The position numbers were made by a program, and so were the translations under genes. Below, piece by piece: positions 1 through 11,939 of a stretch of DNA of 64,000 bases (positions are counted from its first letter, which is position 1; each line of letters opens with the position of its first letter). The notes below the pieces were generated by a model, which was not told the DNA's origin, searched no databases, and was given only the letters and a program-made list of their open reading frames with translations. The DNA is from Talinum fruticosum (Eukaryota; Streptophyta; Magnoliopsida; Caryophyllales; Talinaceae), in assembly GCA_021018815.1 (NCBI GenBank), contig JAITYX010000064.1, positions 558,001-622,000 of the forward strand, in the 5' to 3' direction.

Positions 1-850
1 GCAGGAGACATCGTGAACAAAAAAAGGATGCAAACTACGATTGCATGGATGTAACCCCCACCAAAAGGAAAATGATGAAGGAGTGGGATAAAACGGAAAG
101 TAGGACAACCAAGTAAATGAAGATCTAATTACGACATCTAAAAAAGAATCATCATAAAAAAGGAATCAGGAGGACATATTGATGAAGTCTTTGCTTCTTA
201 TATTAATAATAAACATTCTATGTGTTTAGATATAGACGAGTGCTATGGTAAGGAAGAAGTTGACTGGTATGCTCTCATTACCAATCCTGTCATATTTATA
301 TGTTTTTTTTTTCGTTTCCATTGCCAAAAAAAAAAAAAAAAGGTTTCATAAGAAGTCATAACTCATGTCTGTAAGATTTAGGGTATGTTCAATTTAATAT
401 TTTTAATATGTTTTTCTAGCTAATAAAGTGAAAGTGATAAAAAATATATAAAAATTTTATTTTAATTTTGTACATAAACAAAGAAAGTAAAAAAAGAGTT
501 ATAAAAAAGCAAGTGATAATTGGAAACCGACGTAAACTTAATTTCAGCGTGTGTCAACCAAATCATTAACTCAATGAGCATCAAATCATCAAACTTGAAC
601 TACTATAGTAGAATCTTTTTAGACGATCATTCTATTAGAGGGGTTTTTAATAAGTATTAGAGTTTACATTGAGTAAAACCCAAGTGTTTAAGAGATTGAT
701 GCTGATGAGTGCTAATTATTTATTAACGTTGATCAATATTAATAGTAAATATTTATGATTAGTTGAAAAAATAAGCTAGAAATATTTAATTTATTATTTT
801 GGTTGTAAATTTTATTAGGCATTACGAAATTCACTCCTTATATATATTGC
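1..850. other. AT-rich intergenic DNA
   Basis: No ORF of note, no RNA gene and no recognisable repeat ends. It holds short A and T homopolymers and stops in all frames. Confidence 0.6.
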
Positions 851-1082
851 CCCATTTGGTATGCAAAACTATAATGGAATGAAATCAAGAACGATACCTG
901 AGGGTTAGGTATGGAACTTGAACATTCTCTTCAAGTGTTTGGTAAAGAACAGGAATGGAATCAAGTTCCAGCTTCTTGTTGTTTGGTTGTTAATCATGGG
1001 ATAAAATTAAAATTATTTTATTTTTTAAATTATTTTATATCATTGTAAATTATTATTATTATTAAATATTATTATTATTTAA

Positions 1083-1159
<77 letters not shown>

Positions 1160-1668
1160 CATTTGATTCAATAAAAGTTGAAGCTCGTTAGCTTATTTGT
1201 CGATATTGAGTCTTATATTTATTTAATTTTTTAATTAACTATCTTATAATTTTTTCAATAATTAACAAATTTTATTTATAATTTTTAGTAAACCTATTTT
1301 CAAACCGTAATGTTCTATCAAACAATATGAAAAAAATTATATATAATAAATAAATAAATAAATAATAACAAAAATAATAACAAAAAAATACTCCAACCTA
1401 ATAATAACAACAACAACAACAACAACAATAATAATAATAATAATATAGCAAATAGGCTAATTATTTTTTTTTAATAATTATAAACCGATCCTCGAGGGAT
1501 TGAGAATTTATTCCCTCCTATTTGGAGGATTCAAAATCCCTTGTTTTGAGGGAACTTGAAACCCGTAAATTTCAAGTTCCACCTTTAAAATAACCAACCA
1601 AACAACTCGAAAAGTGAACTTAAAACCGGATGAATCAAGTTCTATTCCAATTTTACCCAATCAAACGG
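851..1668. mobile_element. Fold-back MITE-like element with AT-rich core
   Basis: The ends are imperfect inverted repeats. The left arm has CCCCATTTGGTATGC, then GGAATGAAATCAAG and TTGTTTGGTTGTTA. The reverse complement of the right arm has GCCCGTTTGATTGGG, then GGAATAGAACTTGATTC and TTGTTTGGTTGGTTA, in the same order. The middle is a long AAT/ATT tract. No coding capacity is visible. A block with the same GGAATGGAATCAAG motif recurs at 25005-25850, which suggests a dispersed family. Superfamily is unassigned, and the borders are good to about 20 bases. Confidence 0.5.
1050..1159. repeat. Mirrored (AAT)n/(ATT)n microsatellite
   Basis: An AAT run (about 1084-1112) is followed directly by an ATT run (about 1113-1159). 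The two are reverse complements, so the tract can fold on itself. It lies in the middle of the fold-back element. Confidence 0.9.
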
Positions 1669-2608
1669 GCATATATATATATATATATATATAAAAGAGT
1701 GAGGATACGAAAGAAACACGTAGTGATTGAGAATAGGTAGGCCTAGCAAGTGCAATTTGAGTGGATTTTATCACAGATTAAATCCGATCAAATCCCTACA
1801 TGTCCAACATTTTACTAACAAAATTCTTCATCAAATTAATGGTTGAATCCACGGATATATATATATAAAATCTCAATAATATACTAACAAAATGATCCTT
1901 GCATGGGTCCATCATCCATGGGGTCCATATATGTTGAATGAAGTACTACTTTATAGGACGGTTTTTTCCCTCTTTCGTTTGCTTTTCTTAGGTCTAATGG
2001 CGAGAGTTCAACAAGATATAAAATAAAAGAGAGCTTTATATTTCATCTCAAAGATAATGCTCTCAAAAGATTAAATATTTCCTACATTATGAAAAGTATA
2101 TCATAAGACCGTACAAAAATATATAAACATAATATTTCGTCTATTTTTATTTGAACTAGATTGAAGTTTTAGTTTTTAATTAACTATTACTCTCATTGTA
2201 AATAAATATGACATATTGATATTGAGGGGAAATTTTGACCAGAACACATGTAAAGAGTATAAGCTTATGATCATGTCCGTCAACAAACCATTCTCTGGTT
2301 ATTGACAATTATCATATTTATAATAATTTAAAGGATATATGATTAACTTCACAAATTAATATAAATCTTTCTAACATTTGTTGTCCTTATTTTGATATTA
2401 TTCGAGAAAATTTTATATAAGGTTACCCATTATAAATGTGATTTAGAGTAAGCATGTAGGACCGTGGAATTATATTTCTTAAATTATTTAAGCCACAATT
2501 TAACTATGTACTTCTTTTTGTCAGGAAACCATCTTAGGGCACATATGTGGCATTATGTAGTAGGAATGTAATTGTTTCTTAGGCCAATAGTTTCATATCG
2601 TGATTTAG
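1669..2608. other. Intergenic DNA with short (AT)n
   Basis: AT-rich and without ORFs. A short AT dinucleotide run lies near 1672-1694 and another near 1857-1866. Nothing else is recognised. Confidence 0.6.
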
Positions 2609-4124
2609 TGTTTTTTTTTTTTTTTGGAAAAACAAGGAACATTATATAAATAAAATAGGACGAGCATCCTAAATACAAAGTCATAAAGATACAAACGTAA
2701 GCGGAAAAAGTAACAACAAGATAACAAAAGTTACCTTACAACACTTAGAATCAAAAGAATGATAAATTAGTCGAGTAAACCATATTGAAGGAGTCATTAC
2801 AAAAGGCCTGAGTTCATTATGACACTCCAAGGGGCACCAAATTCTATCTTTGCTCATCGAGTAGAGACAATGGTTGTAGAGTCATGCACTTAACAAGCTC
2901 GAGACAAGATATGACGATATTTGGTGTGTCGTTTAGGATCAGCAAAGAAAGGATGATAAACATCTTTAAAGTCAAATCGTTTCTTGCAAAGGCGGATTGG
3001 TTGATACCCGAAGTGTTCCCTCGATCAATTGTAAACTCAATAAGATAATTGCCATCAATATTACCCACCACAAACGGAGCACTAACCATCGCATTTGTGG
3101 TATTAACAAGAGTTGAGAAGAAAGGTGAATTGGGTGGGAGAAGCATGGGAAGCTTAAAGAAGGGAAAGATACATCCACCTCCAGACTTACTAGGAGATAT
3201 AGAAACAAGTAACTAAAGGTTTAAGTTTCTCGATGATGAATACACCAAGTAGAGACAAAAGGGGTTGGAGAATCAACAAGGACTTGGGAAGGAGAGTATT
3301 GGACAATGGCCAAAGTTAGTTATTCATCCCGAACAAGTACGAGATGAACTTAATTGATCTTGCGAACCAACATCTTAACCATCGATGTAACGCCCCCAAT
3401 TTGACCATTATTAATTTATACTCCATAGATAAACACATCGGAATAACACAACGGAATATTAAATTATGTGAGGGCGTTACCGCCGTCCCTCATCAAGAGA
3501 CAAAGCTAAACATTAAAATATGATAACACTACAATCTTTTTCATCCGCATCAACCGCCCAAACTCATAGTTCCATAACTCCATAACCAATATTTACACAA
3601 CTCCGACCATTAAACATGAATTCTTCCCCCAAAAGGCAACTTACCATTTAACAAAGGTACCCACCGTCGCCGATAAACCTCCACAAGAGTACAAAGACTA
3701 ATTGACCAAAAGCCAACCATTAAAGCTAATTATACTATACTTAAGAGTAAGAGCCAAAGAACGAGCCATCGCTCCGAGTCGACATTTCGTGGTTTGTTTA
3801 CTCATGTCTCTTCCTGCTGAATGCTAGCATGTTTTTCTCTTCCTAAAAACAATTATAAAAACAAGAATGAGCCATAGGCCCAACATGTTACCCTTGTATT
3901 GTAAAAATATTATAAAAGCCACCGAGCGTGCGTAGACATTTGAAATTAGTTTTAAAAGTTATTTATGTGTAAAACTTCGGACATTCACTATGCATTAAGT
4001 ATTGGAATAGCTTATGACCCATTTACGTACATATGAATGTTATGGCGATTCTGTGAGGTCATTATATATGTAACTATGATCGTATAAACAATCCATTCAT
4101 TTATCTCGATCGATCGGGAGGGTC

Positions 4125-4545
4125 CTCGTGAACTATAATCGTGTTCGTAAACCGTAATCGTGTTCGAACTATAATCGTGAATCGTAAATCGTAATCGTGT
4201 TCGTAAACCGTAATCGTGAACTGTAATCGTGTCCGTAAATCGTAATCGTGAACTGTAATTGTGTCCGTAAATTGTAATCGTGAATTGTGTATGTAAACCG
4301 TAATCGTAAATCGTAATCGTGTATCGTAAACTATAACTATGTCCGTAAACTGTAATCGTGAATCGTAATCGTGTTCGTAAACCGTAATCGTGAATTGTAA
4401 TCGTGTCTATAAACTGTAATTGTGAATTGTAATCGTAAATCGTAAATCGTAAACCGTAATCGTGTTCGTAAACCGAAACCGTGAATCGTGAATCGTAAGC
4501 TGTAATCGTGATAAATCTACCGTAAACCGTGATCGTGAAGTGGGT
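4125..4545. repeat. Minisatellite, unit about 18-24 bp (CGTAATCGTGTTCGTAAACCG-type)
   Basis: About 420 bases are made of degenerate copies of CGTAATCGTG and TTCGTAAACCG in varying order. It lies within the solo LTR. A 194-codon minus-strand ORF over it is a product of the repeat and lacks any family signature. Confidence 0.85.
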
Positions 4546-4914
4546 CCAAATTATTTGTATTATTAAAACTGTAAACTCAATAATAAAGACGAACACTTTA
4601 GAAAAGGTACAAGCAATAACATACCTCGATGTTTTAGATACTCCCTTTTAGGTCCTTGTTCGGATCCTTTATGTTCGTTAAACTTTGATTTAGCCTCTAG
4701 TTTAAAGAGTAGAAAGGGGTGCTGAAAGGAATTTAGGGTTCGCTGGAGGACAGCTGGCCGGTGGCAGGTGGAGAAGGCAGCAGGTGGCCGGCGGAAGTTG
4801 GACCGTGGGCCAGCAACAGCAGCAAGGGAAGTGAGGGAGTTGGGAGAGTGAGAAGATAGGCTAATGCTTATTTTTTCCCGCTTTTTGTCTTCCAATTCCA
4901 TCCACCCCTTGCCT

Positions 4915-4923
4915 CTATTTATA
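4915..4923 (-). promoter_or_regulatory. TATA box of the solo LTR
   Basis: On the minus strand the sequence reads TATAAATAG, followed by a pyrimidine-rich leader. This fits the promoter of the LTR and supports a minus-strand reading direction. Confidence 0.5.
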
Positions 4924-5399
4924 ACCTAGATTGCTAAGTCCAATTTTGCTTCTTCTTCTACTTTTTGTCTAATCAACAATTAATTCATACTTATCTAAAC
5001 ATATTTAACCACATGGCTAATTTGTAACCTCACATATGGCTTAATTTATAATCACATATTTTGTTTTCTTTCTCCTTTTTTTCCTTTTTCTTAACTATTA
5101 AGCAAATTGATAAATTTTCCGATTCAAAATTTTTGATGTTAAGATATATACATATATCTATGAATCTGTATATTTAGATAATTATCTATGTTATGAGGCA
5201 TTTATAAATTCATAATAAAATTTTTAATTTTTGTATATCCTAACATGTCTATAATTTTACGCGGCTCATTGCTTTTCAAAACAATATATTTTATAATTAG
5301 CATGGCATTGAAAATAATTTAATTTAATTAATTAATGGGGTGTTACAATCGGTCTCAAAAGGGTTCCGAAGTAGGTTTTTGTAGTCTTCTATGATTGTT

Positions 5400-6380
5400 A
5401 CGCCTACGGTGCACCACCTTCTAAGAGGAACCACTAGGAGTGCCTCGACTAAGGGATGGAGGAGTTTCATGTGAAGGTGCTTTAGAGATTTCCATAAGAT
5501 TAGGTGAAATACCTTACACTTGGGATGAAGTAGAAGATTTCAAATAGGGACAAGCAAATTGAAGATGACCCGGATGTCCACAATTAAGGCAAAAGCGAGG
5601 AGAATTTGCATACATCACCTCCTGATTAAATGAGTCTATCCAAATTGATTGAGGCAAAGGCTTGTCAAAATCAACTGAAACATATATTCGAGCATATCAG
5701 CCCTTAGCAACATTGGTGGTAATCTTATCGATTCTTAGAGGAGTGCCAATTTCGGGCGATGGAAGTCAAGGCGGAATTATCAAAGTATTTAATTGGTAAA
5801 TCATAAAGGCAAACCCATATCGTAACACGATTAACTTGGACTTGAGAAGGCCTAAACTTTAGAACCCACTGTTGAACATGGAGGTAGTTGTCCCCTACAA
5901 ACCAAGGTCCTTTGAACAAAGCTTTAGGATAATCCTCATAAGAGTAACATTGAAGGAGAAAGAATCCATGGCCTAACTCAATTAACTTAAGTCGACCTCT
6001 TAGGGTCTCTAGATTCCTTGAAGTCTCTTATGAAGCACATGCAAAGGAAAACTTTGACCCATAACTTTCACTATCAAGCAATTTTTCCAGGGTTCCCTAA
6101 TACGAACTTGAACCTCCGGTGAGAAATGGACGAGAGGGTAATTCGGGAGTGGGTGGTAAGGTATAACTTCGGACTGTTCGATCTCAGGAACAACATAATC
6201 AAATTGTGGATTAAAAGGAGGTTGGGAGTTATGCAAAAGACAACTTTTGAAAGAGGAAGGTGAAGGTACCTGATGTGGCAGCCCCGAAGATGAAGGATCC
6301 GCAAAATTGAAAGGAAAATGGGGACTAGTTCGGATCACGAGCCTTGGAAGGAGAAGGACGGCTTTCTTTGAGAAGGACAC
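5400..6380 (-). pseudogene. LINE ORF1 (DUF4283 domain plus CCHC zinc knuckle), broken
   Basis: On the minus strand, codons around 5919-5725 read FKGPWFVGDNYLHVQQW, followed by a stretch ending in LPIKYFDNSALTSIA. This is the DUF4283 pattern of plant LINE ORF1 nucleic-acid-binding proteins (GPW...V.GHYL...W, then W.RLP.LP.EYF). Downstream, at 5591-5550, a complete CX2CX4HX4C zinc knuckle reads CLNCGHPGHLQFAC. Upstream, 6380-6009 is open and rich in Pro and Ser. Stops and frameshifts lie between these blocks, so no intact protein is made. In active elements ORF1 binds the element RNA in the ribonucleoprotein. The + strand shadow frames are not coding. Confidence 0.72.
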
Positions 6381-6420
6381 GACAAGCTTGGAAATGATTC
6401 TGAATTTAGTTCGATTCAGA

Positions 6421-6963
6421 CAAGTCTTTTATTTCAATTCATTGTTCTTATAGGTATAATTAAATGACTTTGAAAACAAATGTAATGAACCAATTAAAAG
6501 TTCCCACACCATACCATATAACTTATTAGAGAGGGAAGTCTAATAATAGGCATCTGAGTCATCACCAATAAACCCAAAAATTTAAGGCGTTGTTGATAAC
6601 TTGTGGACGCATGTAGAATCACATATACTTATTACCTATTCAATCTGTAAAGTTAGTTACAAAACTCGTCGAAATTGTAACTAGTTGTAAGAAATTATAA
6701 GCAACAGTAAAATTGTAAGATAAAACTAAATGAAATGAGACGTAAATTACTTTTATTTTAATTTACCTAAATTTAAAATCGAAAAAATAGATAAAAAAAA
6801 CATTTTCATTATTCGAAAACCGAACAACATTACATACTTTTGCTTAAGAATTAAGCCCAAGCAAAAACTTAAAAGGAGGGGAATGAGGTGATATACTAAT
6901 CCAAGAAAGAGGACAAAAGGGGAAATGTGGAGAGAAAAGTTGTGTTTTCTTCCCAGTCTCCAC
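6421..6963. other. Upstream region of the first RING-H2 gene
   Basis: AT-rich sequence between the LINE remnant and the promoter. No ORF and no recognised cis-element apart from the TATA box listed separately. Confidence 0.5.
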
Positions 6964-6971
6964 TATATATA
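6964..6971 (+). promoter_or_regulatory. TATA box of first RING-H2 gene
   Basis: TATATATA lies about 130 bases before the ATG. A pyrimidine-rich stretch begins about 30 bases downstream, where a transcription start is expected. This gives a leader of about 100 bases that includes the TC tract. Confidence 0.6.
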
Positions 6972-7040
6972 CCTCCATACTCCCCCAACCCCTTCATTTC
7001 ACTCACTCTCACTCTTCAACACTCAAACACACTACCTACT

Positions 7041-7044
<4 letters not shown>

Positions 7045-7078
<34 letters not shown>
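7045..7078 (+). repeat. (TC)17 microsatellite in the 5' leader
   Basis: A perfect TC run ends 22 bases before the start codon, inside the predicted leader. The second RING gene also has a CT-rich leader. Such tracts can bind GAGA-type factors or change length rapidly. Confidence 0.9.
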
Positions 7079-7081
<3 letters not shown>

Positions 7082-7100
7082 TCAAACTTCAAAGCAAAAC

Positions 7101-7622
7101 ATGGGTTTCCCAGCAGGCTACACAGAAGACGTGCTCCCCAAATTCTTCATCTACACCCTCTCTCTCCTAGGCTTAATCCGGAGCTCCATTTCCACCCTCT
7201 TGGCCCTGCTGGGCCTCTCCCATTTCCTCGACTCTAACGCCTCGTGGCCCGAATCTGGGCCCGAATTCGTGTCTATATCCGCATCCATGATCCGGGAGCT
7301 GCTGCCAGTGGTGAAGTTCCGTGAGATCCAACGACCCGGCGGGTGCGGGTCTGGGTCAGGTCACAACCCGCCAGAAAGCTGCGCTGTGTGCTTGCATGAT
7401 TTCCAGGGCCATGAAGAGATCAGACGGCTCAGGAACTGCCAGCACATATTCCACAAGGGGTGTGTGGACCGTTGGATTGATCATGATCAGAAGACTTGCC
7501 CTCTCTGTAGGAAACCCTTCATTCCTGATGAGTTGGTAGAGGCTTTAAATCACAAGCTTTGGGCCTCCCCTGCAATTCCTGAATTTGGTGGGGATTTCTC
7601 TCCAACTAACGATTGCTTGTAA
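7101..7622 (+). CDS. BRH1: RING-H2 finger E3 ubiquitin ligase, BRH1/RHA-like, membrane-anchored
   Basis: An intact, intronless 173-residue ORF. ATG 7101 was chosen because the protein then starts MGFPAGYTE, matching Arabidopsis BRH1 (MGFPVGYTE...) and the paralogue at 26153. An upstream in-frame ATG at 6927 would translate the TC tract and lies 5' of the TATA box. Residues 12-43 are hydrophobic, giving one likely membrane segment. A short Ser/Gly-rich linker follows, then a complete RING-H2 domain at residues 94-136 with C94, C97, C113, H115, H118, C121, C133 and C136 and the usual DRW. The C-terminal PDEL...W motif is also typical. The family transfers ubiquitin from an E2 to targets; BRH1 is brassinosteroid- and elicitor-responsive in Arabidopsis. 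The substrate here is unknown. Start context is good (A at -3, G at +4). Confidence 0.93.
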   Translation: MGFPAGYTEDVLPKFFIYTLSLLGLIRSSISTLLALLGLSHFLDSNASWPESGPEFVSISASMIRELLPVVKFREIQRPGGCGSGSGHNPPESCAVCLHDFQGHEEIRRLRNCQHIFHKGCVDRWIDHDQKTCPLCRKPFIPDELVEALNHKLWASPAIPEFGGDFSPTNDCL

Positions 7623-7769
7623 CATTTTCTACTTTCTTTTCTTTTCTTTTTTTTTTTTTTTGGTGGGTAGGGGTTGATTTTCGTCTAGGGGTACTATATG
7701 AATGAAAATTGTATATATAAATGTGAGTTTATACTTCCTATGAATCTATATAAAAGATCAATTTTGGTA

Positions 7770-8250
7770 GCATACAATATTTGTAATTTTCCTCAAGCTA
7801 AGAAAATAAAATAATTACAGTGTTATACTATTTACATAGATGTGATATTACCACACATCACCTCATTAAAACTTGTAAAAAGATACAACATAAATGTAGC
7901 ATAAAAAGGGGATACAATATAATTATACGAGTAATGAATGAATGTGAAAGGATTGACAAATTAGGATCGATGTATTAATATTGTAATTTCCCTCACGCTA
8001 TGATGATGAAATAATTATACTGCTTACTATTTATAAGGAGTGTGACACTATACACACTAACATACATCAACATCACCCGTCACCTCATTACATTGTAACA
8101 TACATCAACATCGTCTTCACCTCATTAAATTGTGTGAGAACAAAATGGTATATATAACATAAATGTAATGTGAAAAGAAAAAAAAAACATATTTTTTAGT
8201 ACCCATCAAAATATATAGGAGAAATGAATATGAAATGATTTACAAATAAT
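7770..8250. repeat. Diverged tandem duplication in the 3' flank of the first RING gene
   Basis: Two units, about 7775-7968 and 7979-8250, share an ordered set of motifs: TTGTAATTT.CCTCA, AAATAATTA.A.TG, CACCTCATTAAA, ACATAAATGTA and a GAATGAATATGAAA-like end. The second unit has extra internal copies of ACATACATCAACATC. An AATAAA at 7805-7810 could serve as a polyadenylation signal for the RING gene. Confidence 0.55.
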
Positions 8251-11200
8251 GTTATTGTCATTATATGGTTTCACTCTATTTTTATATAGTGGTCTCGATA
8301 CCATCATATCGAGTCCACAAATTTCACCTCGATAATATTAACCCTACTAGTGACTATATTAAATAAAACTAATAGTGTTTGTTTAATTATAACTTTTTCT
8401 TTACCATCTATAATCGAACTATTATTTGTAAAATATACATTATTTATGTATAACTTTTGAAATTGTGATTACTTAATGTGTATCCTCATGACATTACCTA
8501 AGTAGATGTGAAGAAGAAACCTCATGAATGGTCCTTTTCTTATGAGCCGAATCGAGTGGCCTTTGTTTATGGCAGAGAAGTGGTCACATGCTTTAAATGC
8601 TCATGAGATTTGGGCACATTCTTTGGGAGATGGAGGGTATGAAATTTCAGTGTGAAGAAGACACATAAAAACTGAACCCTCCCAACATCACCACATGCTA
8701 ACGTGACCCACCAAGTATTGGACTTATTTTAACTATTATGCCTACATCTCCTTTTCATTATTGTACATAGAAAGAGACTAAGAGAGTGTGACAACTCTAT
8801 GCATGATTTTTCAAAAATGGCACTTTCCATTCTTCCCACTTAGACCCTTTCATTTAATTTTTCAGCTTTTATATAGATTTGAGCTTAAATTTTTCCACCT
8901 TGATTATTGTTGTAATTTTATGAGACCCCATTTTAATTAACTATTAGTGTGGCAATGAAAAAGACGAAATAAAAGGATAATAATTTTCTCAGCTACCTCG
9001 TATTTGTTTCAATCAAACTAGATTTCTTTTTACTCTGTTCCTAAAATCGTCCAACTTAAATTAACGATCAACAATCATTAACACAAAATTTCAAAAAACG
9101 CAAAATAGAGATGGAGAGTGATTGAGAGTAAGGATGAGAGGGAGTGCGTTGAAGGGACGTTTATTGATTATTAGCCATCTTTTCAACCGGCCAAGAAAAG
9201 GAATAACTACTATAGTGACATTAGACAAGGGCCAAAATGGTTTCAGAGTAATCTTCAAATGATACTACAGTTTAATCCTAAGGGTGATGAAACCTGCAAA
9301 TTCAAATATTTTAGAGTTGAATTGGGAGAAACATCAAAGGGGTCCGTGCAAAGTACCCGCAAAAAATAACTTAGTATGTCAAAGATCAATTAAAAATTTC
9401 GCCTTTGATTTTAATTTTTATGTAACAATATTTAAGGATTTTAATGCCTAACACAAAGATATATAAATTGGCATGATATATATTTTTCATTATTGGTATA
9501 ATTCAAGAAAAATATTACAAAAAGAAATCTATTTAAAATAATCATCGGTAAATTCTTATGAGATTACTTAAGTTCAAATTAGTCCGCTTACAACCTTATA
9601 CCTAACTGATTACTTGTACTAATTATCGGTACTAAGTTAGTAAATCAATCAAATTTTGTTTAACTAAAGTTAATTTCTAGAGATTTAAAAATAAACAATT
9701 ATACATTTGAAAAAATAAGACTGATGCTAAGAGACTACAGAATGAACAAAATTCAACTGAAAATAAAAGTAAATTAAAGGGGACATGCTATATGAAACTA
9801 AGTTGGCAAAGGGGAATGCTTGGTTGTTTATTTCTGCAGTGAAAGCCCAAACTAGTAGACAAAAAAGGTGCAGGATTTCCATTGCAAAGGCTAAATTTAA
9901 GTTCAAGAGAGGAATAATAATGTCTTCCATTTGCTCTCTTAAAGAAAACACAAAGTATTGCTTAAATTCACTGTCACACAGTCACAAAGACACACACTGC
10001 ACAGTCACACAGTCACACGAGAGAGAGAGAGCGAGATTTTAATAGAAATGATTGGGATATGATTTCACAGAACCCAAAATGTTCTTACAGGACCAGTCCA
10101 GTACGAGTCTTCTTGGCTTTGTCTTCCAAGTTGTTTTGAAGTTGTCAGAGTTTGTATTCTATGCATTCAGTAATCCGTACATTTGAGATCAGTGAAAGTT
10201 AAATTAAGGTACAATCCCCTCACATGCCAATCCCATTCCACTCTCTTTTTGCTGTATATTCCTTCTCTCTTTTTATAATCTCACATTTTTATGCCCTATT
10301 AATTTTATAAATTAAAAAAATAGTAGAAAAAGATCCAATGTTACCTGTATTTCCATTTTCACTGACTCCTTTATTTTTAAAGGGAACCAAAACTGCTGGA
10401 TTTGTTTTGCTGATTTGGCTTAATTTTGACTACATTTATATATATAATTTTGTCATGTATAGCTTGTAACGTTTGCTGATGCTTGTGTTGTGCCCCTTGA
10501 CAATGCAAGGAGTTACTCAGAGAATCATGTCGGGATGTTTCTCGTGGAATAAAAATATTCTTGCTTACTCCTAATCTAGTTTAATTAATTTTAATGAGTC
10601 TCCCAAACTCACATATGTATGTCTATCTGCATCACCGTAATTTTGAAATGACACGATTTTTTTATGAGTAAATTTAATACACACATACAAACACAATTTA
10701 GAAAGAATCGAACACTAGTAGTAGTGATATGTTCATGTGTAAGAGTTCGGATCGGAAGTTCGAGTGCTAAAAAGATTCTCAATAGCAGCTTCTTCTTATG
10801 CTATTAAACTACCTCCAAAAGGGGATTGAAATAATTACTATTGTTCCAAAATTCAGTTGTAAAATGTTATTTTGAACTAATTAATATTTTTATCCATCTA
10901 TAAGGCTTCAAAGAATTGTTAATTATGAAATTGAAAGGCATAGTGTGTTTGAATAGAGGGAATTTATAAAACAATTTTTTATATTATAATTCGGCAAGCA
11001 TTGAGTATATATAACTGCTCTTTTGAACACGATAAATTTTTCACCTTTGTTTAGGAAAATGAATTTTCTTTACATTATATAGTGTGATCGTATAATTTAT
11101 CTGTCTAATTATACTTGAATGTAAATTAAGGCCACACATATTTACCGTGAAGGGTAATATGATAACAAATTATGTAGTGATCTTGATTGCTCCCTTCGCT

Positions 11201-11539
11201 CTATTACCACACCGCTCTATTACCACACCACTTTCGAGGGAATTTCTTTTGCATCATCAATGATGAGACTTTGAGCAGAACACTTGTGAAAACAAAGAAA
11301 ATTGCCAACCGAATTGGGATAAATATTAATTGGGCCAGATCCTGGGTTGGACTTGGGCCCATGCACTCCACTAAAGATCCGGCACAGGAATTAAGTATAC
11401 AGATGGTTTGTTTGGAGAAAGAGAACTGGGGGAGTGACAGCGAAACCAGCGAGAAATTTGTTACATATCTAGTACAGTTCGCCTTTTAACAGCTTACCTT
11501 CGTGGTTTTGACAGTTTTAAATGAACGGGTCATTTGGTT
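8251..11539. other. Intergenic DNA, no gene recognised
   Basis: AT-rich. Short ORFs at 9727-9951 (-), 9785-10042 (+) and 11187-11489 (+) show no family motif. A short CACA/GAGAGA patch lies at about 9970-10035. No convincing repeat ends or RNA genes. Confidence 0.5.
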
Positions 11540-11842
11540 CAAAAGCACTCTAGCCTATGTTTGAATTGGAGGTTAAATGAGGGGAAGGGAGGGGAGGGGA
11601 GAATCATTTGCTTTGATTTCCCTTGTTTGGGATAAAATAGAGGGGTGAAGGTGGAGAACCGTTCTCCTCCTTTCACCCTTATTGTTGATTTTTCATTCCC
11701 TCCAAATTGAGGGGAAGGGAGGGAAGCAGAATAAGATAATAAATAAAAAATAATTTAATTTAATTATATTTTATTTCTTCTTATTATCACATTATCTTTT
11801 CTTATTTCCCTTCAAATTTCTCTTTCTCTTTTATTTTTCTTC

Positions 11843-11845
<3 letters not shown>

Positions 11846-11939
<94 letters not shown>
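11846..11939. repeat. Compound microsatellite (AT)n then (GA)n
   Basis: A pure AT run at 11846-11914 is followed by a GA run at 11915-11939. Confidence 0.95.

Larger units (their letters stand above)
3386..5347 (-). mobile_element. Solo LTR (about 1.96 kb), probable Ty3/gypsy type
   Basis: The block begins TGTAACGCCCCC and ends GGGGTGTTACA, so its ends are TG...CA inverted repeats of the kind seen in Tekay/Del-type plant LTRs. It is flanked by ATCGA (3381-3385) and ATCGG (5348-5352), a 5-bp target duplication with one change. There is no primer-binding site, gag or pol. Read on the minus strand it has a TATA box at 4923-4915, a GC-richer leader, and a GTATGT donor-like site after about 4628, which sets its orientation. 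It interrupts LINE-derived sequence that continues on both sides. Solo LTRs arise by recombination between the two LTRs of a full element. Confidence 0.72.
2609..6420 (-). mobile_element. Degenerate LINE remnant, ORF1-only, split by a solo LTR
   Basis: Read on the minus strand, the element starts near 6420, carries an ORF1-like coding remnant (about 6380-5400), is interrupted by a solo LTR (5347-3386), resumes at 3385 and ends at about 2609 in a run of 16 A's (T's on the + strand at 2610-2625). The A-tail and the DUF4283 plus CCHC coding remnant point to a plant L1-type LINE. Only about 0.75 kb lies between the LTR scar and the A-tail, and no reverse transcriptase motif is visible there. ORF2 is therefore missing, or too decayed to see. 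No clear target-site duplication was found. Confidence 0.6.

Noticed and set aside
4012..4596. 194-codon minus-strand ORF rich in Asp-Tyr-Gly-Leu and Thr
   Set aside because: It is a translation of the CGTAATCG minisatellite within a solo LTR; no family signature.
6927..7100. 58-codon N-terminal extension of the first RING gene
   Set aside because: The upstream ATG lies before the TATA box and would translate the TC microsatellite; BRH1 homologues start at MGFP.
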